A stretch of 64,000 nt of DNA, taken from NCBI RefSeq assembly GCF_002811875.1, contig NZ_NPDZ01000001.1, forward strand, positions 124,001-188,000. Reading direction: 5' to 3'. Source of the DNA: Leptospira perolatii (GTDB taxonomy: Bacteria > Spirochaetota > Leptospiria > Leptospirales > Leptospiraceae). Positions 8,720 through 16,870 of the stretch are shown in pieces. The position numbers were made by a program, and so were the translations under genes. Under the pieces are notes generated by a model that was not told the origin of the DNA, ran no database searches, and worked only from the letters and a program-made list of their open reading frames with translations. Position 1 is the first letter of the stretch, and every line of letters starts with the position of its first letter.

Positions 8720-9582
8720 TTTTTCCCTGATTGAGAAGAAGCTTCCTCTTCTTTGACTGGCGCAGGAGTTCCTTTTCTCAACTCATAAACTCTTCGAATC
8801 GAGGCTTTCTCTTTTTGGCGACCGTTCTCTTCAGAAACATGCAACAATTCCAAACAATCATCCCAATATTTTACGTCTGCCGGATTTAAGTAGTCTGTTT
8901 CCAGAACTCGATTGCGCGAAAGTTTAGCCTCCGGTTCTAATTTGCCTTCCTTTGATTTCTCTAACAAAATCTTTGCTTTGAATAGCTGCAAAAGTCCCTG
9001 CTTCGCAAAATAAAGTGCATGTCCCTGATTCCCGGCTTCTTTTTCTGACTTAGCTGCTAACCAAGTATCTCTATAGATTTGCAGATGCTTTTCTATCACT
9101 GGGATATATTGTTTATTCTCGAACTCTGGATTGAGTTTAATATCGACTACTGCAGGCTGGATTTCTTTTTCCAATATGTCAGATTTTCCTAATACTTCCT
9201 TGCTCTGGTTCTCTGCAATTTGGTCGAGCTTGGATTTTAACGTTTGGAATTGATTCGCCGAATTTTCCCATTCCGCCCTTTGAAAGGAAGTTTCCCCTTT
9301 CGTATATTCTCCTAATAGATTATCCCATTCTGCCTTGCGGTCAAAATTTAAAAGCGTGGCTCTCAAGTATCTTAAAGCCACCCAAGCCTTTTTTCGGATT
9401 ATGTAAGCTCTAGATTTAGGATCCGCATTTTTCACGCTAGAGTTAGAGGAATTGCTTTCCAAAGTTTGAGTATTCTCCTTTGGAGGAGGGCTGATTGGAG
9501 TTGTTTGTGAATGATTCGGTTCTGGAAGTAAGAGTAAGAACGCGGTCGCTAGTCCAAAGATGAAAAGTTGGAGTCTATACAT
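8716..9582 (-). CDS. Exported protein of unknown function
   Basis: About 288 residues from ATG 9582. This start puts a clean signal peptide (LQLFIFGLATAFLLLL then NHSQ) at the N-terminus; an upstream TTG (9648) would add 22 residues before it and is less likely. A Pro/Ser/Thr-rich linker follows, then a mainly alpha-helical Lys/Glu-rich domain that could form coiled coils. No enzyme motif is seen. It opens a coupled operon with a lipoprotein, an SDR and the yciO-like gene. Function unknown. Confidence 0.65.
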   Translation of the reverse strand: MYRLQLFIFGLATAFLLLLPEPNHSQTTPISPPPKENTQTLESNSSNSSVKNADPKSRAYIIRKKAWVALRYLRATLLNFDRKAEWDNLLGEYTKGETSFQRAEWENSANQFQTLKSKLDQIAENQSKEVLGKSDILEKEIQPAVVDIKLNPEFENKQYIPVIEKHLQIYRDTWLAAKSEKEAGNQGHALYFAKQGLLQLFKAKILLEKSKEGKLEPEAKLSRNRVLETDYLNPADVKYWDDCLELLHVSEENGRQKEKASIRRVYELRKGTPAPVKEEEASSQSGKK

Positions 9583-9671
9583 ACTTTTATTCGAGTGCCC
9601 TGTTACATTGATCCATCCAGTGATACAAAGAAAAGGAGTGCCTGGCAAGGCTTTTATTAGATCTTAGCCGT

Positions 9672-10265
9672 ATGCTTCTTCTAAGATCCAAATCCCCGCG
9701 CAGAAAGGAGATTTTTGATACATTAAACTTGGTTTATGAGATCGACCCTTTTGAAGTGGACGAGTCCTCTTTTGCAGGTGAAAGACCATTGGATTATCTG
9801 AAAAGAATCACACTAGCAAAACTAGGTCCTGCCCCACTGAACTCATCGGATTTGTATGTCTCTGCGGACACGATCGTAGTCTTTGAAAATTCCATATTGC
9901 AGAAACCGACGGACATACAAGACGCGATCGAGATGCTTAGGATGCTAAACGGCAAAAGTCACTTCGTATATTCAGGACTAGGTCTCTCTTCTCACGAGAA
10001 GACAATTTTTGACTATGACACTTCCGAAGTAGAATTCAAGAAATTGGAAAAGGAAAAAATTCAAAAGTATGTGAAAGAGGCATTACCCTTGGACAAGGCC
10101 GGTGCCTACGGGATCCAAGACTTCGGAAGTCCTGTCAAAAACTTCAAAGGTTCTTACACGAATATCGTAGGATTTCCAATCCGGAAATTTTATTCAGAGC
10201 ACGATCTTTGGTCTCCTTTTTTAAGAGGAAACATTACGATTTCTGAATGGAATACTTTTCAGTAA
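9672..10265 (+). CDS. maf: Maf family nucleoside triphosphate pyrophosphatase
   Basis: 197 residues, a normal length. The signature SKSPRRKEIF stands at residues 6-15, SADTIVVF with the conserved Asp at about residues 65-72, and DKAGAYGIQDFG near residue 140. Maf proteins hydrolyse non-canonical or modified NTPs to monophosphates and prevent their incorporation into nucleic acids; subfamilies favour dTTP/UTP or m7GTP, and I cannot tell which from motif reading alone. It is divergent from the exported-protein operon, with about 90 bases between the two starts. Confidence 0.92.
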   Translation: MLLLRSKSPRRKEIFDTLNLVYEIDPFEVDESSFAGERPLDYLKRITLAKLGPAPLNSSDLYVSADTIVVFENSILQKPTDIQDAIEMLRMLNGKSHFVYSGLGLSSHEKTIFDYDTSEVEFKKLEKEKIQKYVKEALPLDKAGAYGIQDFGSPVKNFKGSYTNIVGFPIRKFYSEHDLWSPFLRGNITISEWNTFQ

Positions 10266-10319
10266 AATATTGCTGATTGAATAATTGGTTCAAGAACGGA
10301 TGAACTCAATCGATTCAGA

Positions 10320-10541
10320 TTAGGCGTAAGTATCGAAAAAGCGACCTTTTTGCACAGCTTCCGATTTTGGAGAGGGTTTTCCGGGTTCGCTGTATAAGTT
10401 GAGGGAATCGGAGTGGCGACGGATTTCTCTCGGAGTGATTTGCTCCACAGGATGGACAGTGTTACGGTTTAGGACAGGTTTTACGTAGGTAAGATTTTGT
10501 TCCGGAAATGATATTTTCTGAACGCCGTCGCTAATTTTCAT
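10320..10541 (-). CDS. Small protein of unknown function
   Basis: 73 residues from ATG 10541, preceded by AGAGAAG; an extension to a start at 10598 exists but lacks a good ribosome site. The sequence is hydrophilic, with a conserved-looking HPVEQITPREIRRHSDSLNLY segment and no signal peptide or membrane helix. It lies convergent with maf and divergent from holA. Codon use looks like the neighbours. I do not recognise the family. Confidence 0.5.
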   Translation of the reverse strand: MKISDGVQKISFPEQNLTYVKPVLNRNTVHPVEQITPREIRRHSDSLNLYSEPGKPSPKSEAVQKGRFFDTYA

Positions 10542-10671
10542 AACACTTCTCTGACCCACTCCAAATCCTTGGAATTGGATTAGTATCTCTATCGACAAAA
10601 TCAGCGTGATCCTTTAGAGAATAAAGCGAGCAGAGACTTGACTATACCACAGGATTTCGGAGTATGAATCT

Positions 10672-11748
10672 GTGGTTGCGGTAAAAGAATCTTCTGGCTA
10701 TGGGAATCTCTTGGATTTTCTTCATAAGACTAAGGGCGGAATCGATGAATTGCCGAATGTGCTTTTTGTAGTAGCCGAGGATTCTTATGAATTCGGAATC
10801 GTCTCTGATCTATACAGAGAAGCGTTCAAAAAATCCGGAGATTCGTTCGAAGTAGTAGTCTTTGTTTCGGAACCCGGAGATCTGGAGAGCTTCCAATCCG
10901 AAGTGAAAAATATGGAATTGTTTGCTGCCCGCAAACTCTTTCTGATCAAATCAGGTTCTGTTTTTTTCAAACCCATCCTATCGAAGGGAAAATCAAAATT
11001 ACAAAAAACTCCGCCTTTCGCCTCTTTGCCGGATTCTGTAAAAATTTTGGTTCATTACGACCATTGGGACGTATCCAAAGAAGTTCTCGCTTTATTCGAC
11101 AAAGACGCTAAATACTTTCTTTCTAAAAAATTCTTCGCTAGTGATCGAAAACCTGCACTAACTCAAGCCTGCAAAGAATTAGAAGTAAAACTAGAAGACG
11201 AGGCAGAAGAGGAATTTATTCTAAAAGTTCATCCAACCTCAGGATCCTATATTAGAAATCTGGAAAGACTGAAACTGTTTTTAGGAAAAAAAATCTATAA
11301 TGTATCTGACATCCGAGAAGTTTTATTTCAATCTTCTGAATTTAACGCTACGGAGATTTTGGATTACTTCTTCGACCGGGATGCGGGCAGATTCTTTAAG
11401 GAGTTTTCCAAATTCAGGGTCGGAAAGGACTCTTTGCTGCTTTTCTTAAACTTATTTAAGGATCATTTAGACAAATTAAGAAAGTTTAAAGTATTAAATC
11501 GCTTCTATGATAAGGTTCTTTCCGAAAAGGAACAGACTGAAATCTTAGGAATCCAGAATTATTCTCCGGCTAGAAAGAATAGATTCTATTTTTTACTCAA
11601 GAAGCAATCCAATATCTTTAGCGATAAAGATGTCGACGATCTGTATTCATTTTTGATTGATATGAACCGAAGAATAAAAACCGGGGCAGAAAAGTCCGAT
11701 ACGATTTATTATTTCCTCAGAAGGATCGAAGAACTTATTCGGGTTTAG
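10672..11748 (+). CDS. holA: DNA polymerase III delta subunit (HolA)
   Basis: 358 residues, the usual size. The N-terminal region (FVVAEDSYEFGIVSDLYREAF), the ARKLFLI segment after the first 80 residues and the all-helical C-terminal collar domain match the delta subunit, which opens the beta clamp (DnaN, also in this window) during loading. A Walker A motif is absent, as expected. The start is GTG with GGAG nine bases before it; an ATG at 10664 is in another frame. The last 14 bases overlap the convergent regulator gene. All of dnaN, holA, holB and dnaX lie within this window. Confidence 0.85.
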   Translation: MVAVKESSGYGNLLDFLHKTKGGIDELPNVLFVVAEDSYEFGIVSDLYREAFKKSGDSFEVVVFVSEPGDLESFQSEVKNMELFAARKLFLIKSGSVFFKPILSKGKSKLQKTPPFASLPDSVKILVHYDHWDVSKEVLALFDKDAKYFLSKKFFASDRKPALTQACKELEVKLEDEAEEEFILKVHPTSGSYIRNLERLKLFLGKKIYNVSDIREVLFQSSEFNATEILDYFFDRDAGRFFKEFSKFRVGKDSLLLFLNLFKDHLDKLRKFKVLNRFYDKVLSEKEQTEILGIQNYSPARKNRFYFLLKKQSNIFSDKDVDDLYSFLIDMNRRIKTGAEKSDTIYYFLRRIEELIRV

Positions 11749-12619
11749 GATCGTTTAAATCGAATTCCGTTATCTTTCTGTAAATTGTCCTCTCCGAGAT
11801 TCCGAGAATTCTCGCTGCTTTTTCTCTATTTCCGTTTACTAGCACCAAATTTCTTCTGATAATCTCTCTTTCATAATCTTTGAGTGGAATCCCAGTCCTG
11901 ACTTCCAATTTTATTTCCGTTTTATACCTAGTTTCGAACAGCTCCGGAGGAAGGTGCTTGGTGTCTAAGGTTTTTACGTTGTGAAGAGAAACCATTCCCT
12001 CGATTAGATTTCTTAGTTGGTGAAGGTTTCCCGGATAGTCATACTCCAATAGGAATTTTCCCAATTTATCAGAAATCTTAATGTTTCTTCTGCCGTACTT
12101 CTTGCCTACATCAGCTAAAAAGAATCGGACAAACGGTGCAATGTCCTCTTTCCTTTCTCGTAGAGCAGGAAGGTTCAACTGAAGTGTTTGGATTTCGATG
12201 AGTAGAGATTCTAATAATTTTCCGTTCGAAACTTTCTCCTTAATGTTTAGATCTTCCGAAAATATGTATCGATTCTTTCCCTTGTCCGCTCTGATTTTCT
12301 GCAATAGCTGTACTTGTAGAGCTGGATCAAGTTTAGATACATTTTCTAGTAATATAGTATGGCCATTTAAAGAAGATAGAGTCGAGAAAGCTTCTTTTGC
12401 TTCGGAATCAGTTTCAGACGCTCCGAAATCAAACGCAGTGAAATTTGGAAACTTTGCTTTAGCAAGTGAACATAGTAGCTTTCCGAGATAGCTCTTTCCA
12501 GTGCCGATTTCTCCGAGCACAAGCACGGGCAGATCGGAATTAGAAGATTGTCGAATTCTATCGAGTAACTTTCGAGAAGTCGGAGAAAGTGCTACAAAAG
12601 AGTCTTCATCCATAGTCAT
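11735..12619 (-). CDS. NtrC-like AAA+ regulator lacking GAFTGA, with Fis-type HTH
   Basis: 294 residues. An AAA+ domain with an intact Walker A (GEIGTGKS, residues 36-43) is followed by a shortened region in which the GAFTGA sigma-54-contacting loop is missing, and the Walker B position reads ILLENVSKLD rather than the usual LFLDE. The later part (LPALRERKEDI, DYPGNLHQLRNL) is typical of sigma-54 activators. The C-terminal Fis-type helix-turn-helix (NREKAARILGISERTIYRKI) is complete. It therefore probably binds DNA but should not activate sigma-54 in the ordinary way; it may be a repressor or sigma-70 regulator as for TyrR. The start overlaps the stop of the upstream VWA-like gene (TAATG). 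Confidence 0.8.
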   Translation of the reverse strand: MTMDEDSFVALSPTSRKLLDRIRQSSNSDLPVLVLGEIGTGKSYLGKLLCSLAKAKFPNFTAFDFGASETDSEAKEAFSTLSSLNGHTILLENVSKLDPALQVQLLQKIRADKGKNRYIFSEDLNIKEKVSNGKLLESLLIEIQTLQLNLPALRERKEDIAPFVRFFLADVGKKYGRRNIKISDKLGKFLLEYDYPGNLHQLRNLIEGMVSLHNVKTLDTKHLPPELFETRYKTEIKLEVRTGIPLKDYEREIIRRNLVLVNGNREKAARILGISERTIYRKITEFDLNDPKPE

Positions 12620-14262
12620 TAATGTTGAGAGACTTCAAGGATCTCTCCCTTCACCACACAATCATAACGCGATTTTTCTGTATTTCGTATGTAATTTCTC
12701 GCACTTCCCGGATCACACTCCAGAGATTTCGGAGGGACGTAGGGATAAACTTCCACGGAATCCGGTATAACTTCGACACCTTCCAAGGAAAAAGAGGAAG
12801 AAAGAAAAGTAACCTTCCAAACTCCCTTTTTGCCTTCTGCGACACTGTTCCCTGCAGGGAATCGCATCCAGAAAGCTTTTTCACCTGTTTTTACAAGTAC
12901 TTTTGATCCTTCGCTTATTACATCAGTCTTAGAAGAAAATGAAAACGATTTCCCAAGAAGAAGAGAAAAATTACTTCTAACTGGTTCTGCGGAAAGAATT
13001 TTTTCGCCCTTAATTTCTTCAAAAAGTCTGCTCAGGTTCCAAGGGTTTAGCGCATCTGAGAGAAAGTATTTTCCTGATAAATCGATTTTTTCCAAACCAT
13101 TTTCATCCAACTCGGCACCCGGATCCAATATTTGAGAAGTCACATAAAGTCTTCCGTTCTTTAGAACGATCGTCTTATTATCTCTAGAAGTTGCTACTCT
13201 TTGGTAATAAATTGCTTCTTTGAATTCCTGCGCATACTTTGATGCGTCCAAGTGTGCCTTTCTAGATTCAGGCCCTGAATAGGAAGAATAAATAATATGA
13301 ACTCGAACTCCTTGTTTTGCCAGAAATTCAAGCGAGCTCGAATATGATCCCGCGGAATTGCCTAACTTTGCATTCGTAAGTACAATCAGCTCTATCCTTG
13401 GGTGATAATCCGGTTTGTCTACCGAGAGCAGAACTCTTCCTAAACGAGTAAGTGCATTTCCAAGATCTGAGGTAGTTGATTTTCCGACTGGTTTCCATTC
13501 TTTCCATTGTCGAACAAGATCAGCCCTACTTTCAACTTCAGGATAAACTTGGGAAAAGTTTTCTCCAAAGACAGCGAGTCGAAATGAAGTTCGAGGTCTC
13601 CAGGAAGTGGACTCAAGAAGGGACATAAACTCTTTGCGCTCATTCGCATACGAAAAAGAGCCATCTACTAGAAAAATTTGCAGAGTTTTCCGTGCATCCG
13701 AGTTCTCTTGAAAATTTTTTTTCGGTTTTTTAGGAAGAAGAGGAAAAGATTTCTGTGTCAACTTTTCGTAAAGTTCGAAGAGATCCTTTCGTCCAAAAAC
13801 AGAATACTCTTCTAACTGAGAGAGGTTACAATCATAAACCGTACGATCAATTCTTGCTTTTTCGCGTATTTCTAATACATCTCTCGCAATATAATCCGCT
13901 TTATATTTAAAGCATGCTGCCTTCAGTTGTTCCTTAAAAATTTCGGGACGTAAGTAATCCTTTGCTTCAGGATCTCTGGGATCTTTGATAACTTCCAAAA
14001 TTCGCGCAGAGTAGATGTTTGATGTATAAAATTGTCCTAATCTAATCAGCTCGAAAGGTTTTTCGGGAGTTCCTTCCAGCATTTTTGGCGAAACTCCTTC
14101 CCAATATCCGGGAAGAAATGCAATTGAGGTAGCAATCACATTCCCACGCGGAAAAAAACTCAGGATTAATATAATGAGGACGAAACTTTTTGCACCTAGT
14201 GCAGTGCGTAGTTTCTGATTTCTGTAGTTCTTAGTCTGGAAAATAATTTTACAAAGCTTCAT
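12619..14262 (-). CDS. Exported VWA-like protein
   Basis: 547 residues with an N-terminal hydrophobic export segment at about residues 26-40 preceded by a long basic tail. At about residue 200 IFLVDGSFSY resembles a MIDAS DxSxS metal site, followed 60-90 residues later by GKSTTSDLGNAL and IVLTNAKLG, which fit the threonine and third-motif positions of a von Willebrand A domain (the usual Asp of the third motif is Asn here). The C-terminal part is beta-rich. Such proteins generally bind protein partners in the envelope. Family assignment is moderate; role unknown. It is co-transcribed with the NtrC-like regulator. Confidence 0.65.
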   Translation of the reverse strand: MKLCKIIFQTKNYRNQKLRTALGAKSFVLIILILSFFPRGNVIATSIAFLPGYWEGVSPKMLEGTPEKPFELIRLGQFYTSNIYSARILEVIKDPRDPEAKDYLRPEIFKEQLKAACFKYKADYIARDVLEIREKARIDRTVYDCNLSQLEEYSVFGRKDLFELYEKLTQKSFPLLPKKPKKNFQENSDARKTLQIFLVDGSFSYANERKEFMSLLESTSWRPRTSFRLAVFGENFSQVYPEVESRADLVRQWKEWKPVGKSTTSDLGNALTRLGRVLLSVDKPDYHPRIELIVLTNAKLGNSAGSYSSSLEFLAKQGVRVHIIYSSYSGPESRKAHLDASKYAQEFKEAIYYQRVATSRDNKTIVLKNGRLYVTSQILDPGAELDENGLEKIDLSGKYFLSDALNPWNLSRLFEEIKGEKILSAEPVRSNFSLLLGKSFSFSSKTDVISEGSKVLVKTGEKAFWMRFPAGNSVAEGKKGVWKVTFLSSSFSLEGVEVIPDSVEVYPYVPPKSLECDPGSARNYIRNTEKSRYDCVVKGEILEVSQH

Positions 14263-14273
14263 GAAAAAATGGC

Positions 14274-14300
14274 TTGCGAAATAGATTTAGAGGATATATT
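14274..14300 (+). promoter_or_regulatory. Possible lipL21 promoter
   Basis: TTGCGA at 14274-14279 and TATATT at 14295-14300 are separated by 15 bases, shorter than the preferred 17. It is the best candidate between the divergent VWA-like gene and lipL21, but it is weak by sequence. Confidence 0.3.
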
Positions 14301-14330
14301 TCTCAAATCCACCTGATCAAGGAGAAAATG

Positions 14331-14885
<555 letters not shown>

Positions 14886-14930
14886 ATATTACTATTAAGT
14901 TTTAAGTAGCTATTACTACTAAAAACGAAA

Positions 14931-14957
14931 ACCCCACTTTTTAGTGGGGTTTTTTTT
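14931..14957. terminator. Bidirectional rho-independent terminator between lipL21 and a lipoprotein gene
   Basis: An eight-base perfect stem (ACCCCACT / AGTGGGGT) with a four-base T loop is followed by a run of T on the plus strand and preceded by A-rich sequence, so it also ends with T on the minus strand. It lies between the stops of two convergent genes and should end both transcripts. Confidence 0.95.
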
Positions 14958-14980
14958 GCCTTTTTAGTTTTAAAGATATC

Positions 14981-15733
14981 CTATTCAGTCACTACAAGAC
15001 CGTACTCAGTTGCGATGGCATTCGCCGCATCTAAAAACTGATCTGCCTTCGATACAACTAACTTCAAAGCTTCTGTAGCTGTTGCTTGTAGTTTTTGTTG
15101 TTCAGCAGGATCGGTTGACTTAGCAAATTTTTCCAGAGCCATGCTTGCTTTTCTAAGATTTTTTACAGTGTCACCTAATAAAGGATCTTTAGAAATATTT
15201 GGAGAATTCGGTTGAATCCAAACTTTATAATAGTTTTCGATCTTTCCGTTTTTAATAATGGAACCATAGCAATTTACGTTCGAAAATTCTCCGTTTACCT
15301 CATTTTCCAAACAATACATTCCTCTAATCAGTTTTCCCTTGGACGGAGAGGTAATACTGGGCTTTGCGAAGGAAGTATCCCCGTCGACTGTTACAAATAG
15401 GACTGCATCTGAAAAGTTTTTCAAGAGGGCAAAACCTTCTTTGTTACTTACTGTTTTCAGTTTCAGATAGTCTGCTTGGCTTTTGTTTCCCTTGGCATCC
15501 GTCGTTTCAAATGGAACAATTTCTAGACCAGTAACTTCTTCCATTCCGTAAACTAGTTCTACTTGTTCGGCTTTATCTGCTGTGCCGGCCTTTTTATAAA
15601 TCCATTGATCAAAGTTGGAATATTTGGTTCCGACGATTTGGGCTACTACTGGTTTCTCCTCTTTTTTGCACAATAAAATGAAGCCACATACTGCGATAAG
15701 AGCGAGTATAGCAAAATTCTTTCTCAACTGCAT
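14981..15733 (-). CDS. Lipoprotein of unknown function
   Basis: 250 residues. The N-terminus has basic residues, a hydrophobic stretch and FILLC (Cys near residue 22), a spirochaete lipobox followed by KKEEK. Residues about 30-75 (VGTKYSNFDQWIYKK) may form a small SH3-like beta domain, and the C-terminal 80 residues are alpha-helical. Two cysteines in the middle (MYCLENE, NVNCYGS) may pair. It resembles lipoproteins encoded near lipL21 in Leptospira; function is not known to me. The start lies at the edge of a 12-bp hairpin with its ribosome site in the loop, described separately. Confidence 0.75.
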   Translation of the reverse strand: MQLRKNFAILALIAVCGFILLCKKEEKPVVAQIVGTKYSNFDQWIYKKAGTADKAEQVELVYGMEEVTGLEIVPFETTDAKGNKSQADYLKLKTVSNKEGFALLKNFSDAVLFVTVDGDTSFAKPSITSPSKGKLIRGMYCLENEVNGEFSNVNCYGSIIKNGKIENYYKVWIQPNSPNISKDPLLGDTVKNLRKASMALEKFAKSTDPAEQQKLQATATEALKLVVSKADQFLDAANAIATEYGLVVTE

Positions 15734-15763
15734 TTGGAATTCTCTCCTTCCGAGAATTCCAAA
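15733..15763 (-). promoter_or_regulatory. Hairpin with ribosome-binding site in the loop
   Basis: On the minus strand a perfect 12-base inverted repeat (TTTGGAATTCTC and GAGAATTCCAAA) encloses the seven-base loop GGAAGGA. The A of the lipoprotein start codon (15733) is the last base of the second arm. In RNA this would present the Shine-Dalgarno sequence in the loop with the start codon at the stem base. It may control translation or mRNA stability, or as DNA it may be an operator. Function is inferred. Confidence 0.75.
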
Positions 15764-15889
15764 TTAGGCCTAGCAAAAAATTTCTGTCAAGAGGATTCGC
15801 AGAATGGGAGCATTCCGAATCCAGGATACACTAGATATGTCCTTGAGCTGATGGTAAGGAAGTTCGGAAATTTTATGGACGGAAGAAGT

Positions 15890-16870
15890 TTAACTAACGG
15901 CGGCCAGATGACCTTCATTCTTTAAAATAGGCTCTAACTCTGAAAGTTCGTGAAGTAACTCCCTAACACGAATTGGATCAATGCACTGAAGGAGCTCCGT
16001 TCTGAACGGAAGGACTTCTTTTCTGTCCTGAAAAATTCTTACAAAATGCTTCCGCATCAACACAATTGCCAGAGAGGCCCCGAAAGTTTCTTCCATCAAG
16101 GCTAAGTGTTCCAAACTCAATCGCACCAATTCTGAAAGCATTAGATTTTCTTTATCTATATTGGAAAAAAGCCAAGGATTACCTATAGAATTCCTTCCAA
16201 CCAGGACTCCGTCGACTCCGTACCTTTCCTTTCTTGCCCTTGCATCTTCAAAGGAAGTAATATCACCGTTTCCAAAAATAGGAACTTTTCTGGCGGCTTT
16301 GACTTCTCCGATTGCATCCCAATCGGCGTTTCCGGTATAACCCATTTCCTTAGTTCTTCCATGAACGGTGATTGCCGAGGCTCCGGATTCTTCCAAAATC
16401 CTGGAAACTTCCAGGTAGTTTCTGGATGCATCGTCCCATCCGAGTCTAATTTTTGCAGTTACAGGTACCTTTAAGCTGCTAGCCATCGCTTCTATAATTT
16501 TCCCGGCATAAGCTGGCTTTCTCAGTAAGCCTGCTCCTGATCCACGCATCGATACATTTCGAGTAGAACAGCCCATATTTAGGTCAATAATGTCTGGTTG
16601 CAAATCCTGGATTCTTTTTGCTGCTTCTAGAATGATTTCTAGATTGTTTCCGAAAATTTGAAAGGTAATCGGTCTTTCTTCTTTACGAAAAGCTAATAAA
16701 GATAACGCTTTCTTTGAGCCTACTGCCAGGCTATCTGTAGAGACAAATTCAGTGTAGGAAAAAGCCGAGCCGTATCTTCGAGCGATTGTCCTTGTTGGAC
16801 TATCGCTGATTCCTGCCATGGGAGACATGGCAAGCCAACCCGGGATTTCTACGGACCCGATTCGGATCAT
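15890..16870 (-). CDS. dus: tRNA-dihydrouridine synthase, Dus family
   Basis: 326 residues, a flavoenzyme that reduces uridines in tRNA loops. Visible are MAPM-like MSPMAGISDSPTR near residue 16, the catalytic Cys region (DLNMGCSTRNVSMRGSGAGLL) near residue 100, ITVHGRTKEMGYTG with the conserved His/Arg at about 166, and GNGDITSFEDA near 200. It is closest to DusB/DusA-type bacterial enzymes; the exact position modified is uncertain. The ATG overlaps the gyrA stop (ATGA), so translation is coupled to gyrase A. Confidence 0.92.
   Translation of the reverse strand: MIRIGSVEIPGWLAMSPMAGISDSPTRTIARRYGSAFSYTEFVSTDSLAVGSKKALSLLAFRKEERPITFQIFGNNLEIILEAAKRIQDLQPDIIDLNMGCSTRNVSMRGSGAGLLRKPAYAGKIIEAMASSLKVPVTAKIRLGWDDASRNYLEVSRILEESGASAITVHGRTKEMGYTGNADWDAIGEVKAARKVPIFGNGDITSFEDARARKERYGVDGVLVGRNSIGNPWLFSNIDKENLMLSELVRLSLEHLALMEETFGASLAIVLMRKHFVRIFQDRKEVLPFRTELLQCIDPIRVRELLHELSELEPILKNEGHLAAVS

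Noticed and set aside
15734..15925. A short plus-strand frame between the lipoprotein gene and dus
   Set aside because: It runs through the hairpin and into the dus 3' end with no ribosome site and no conserved pattern.
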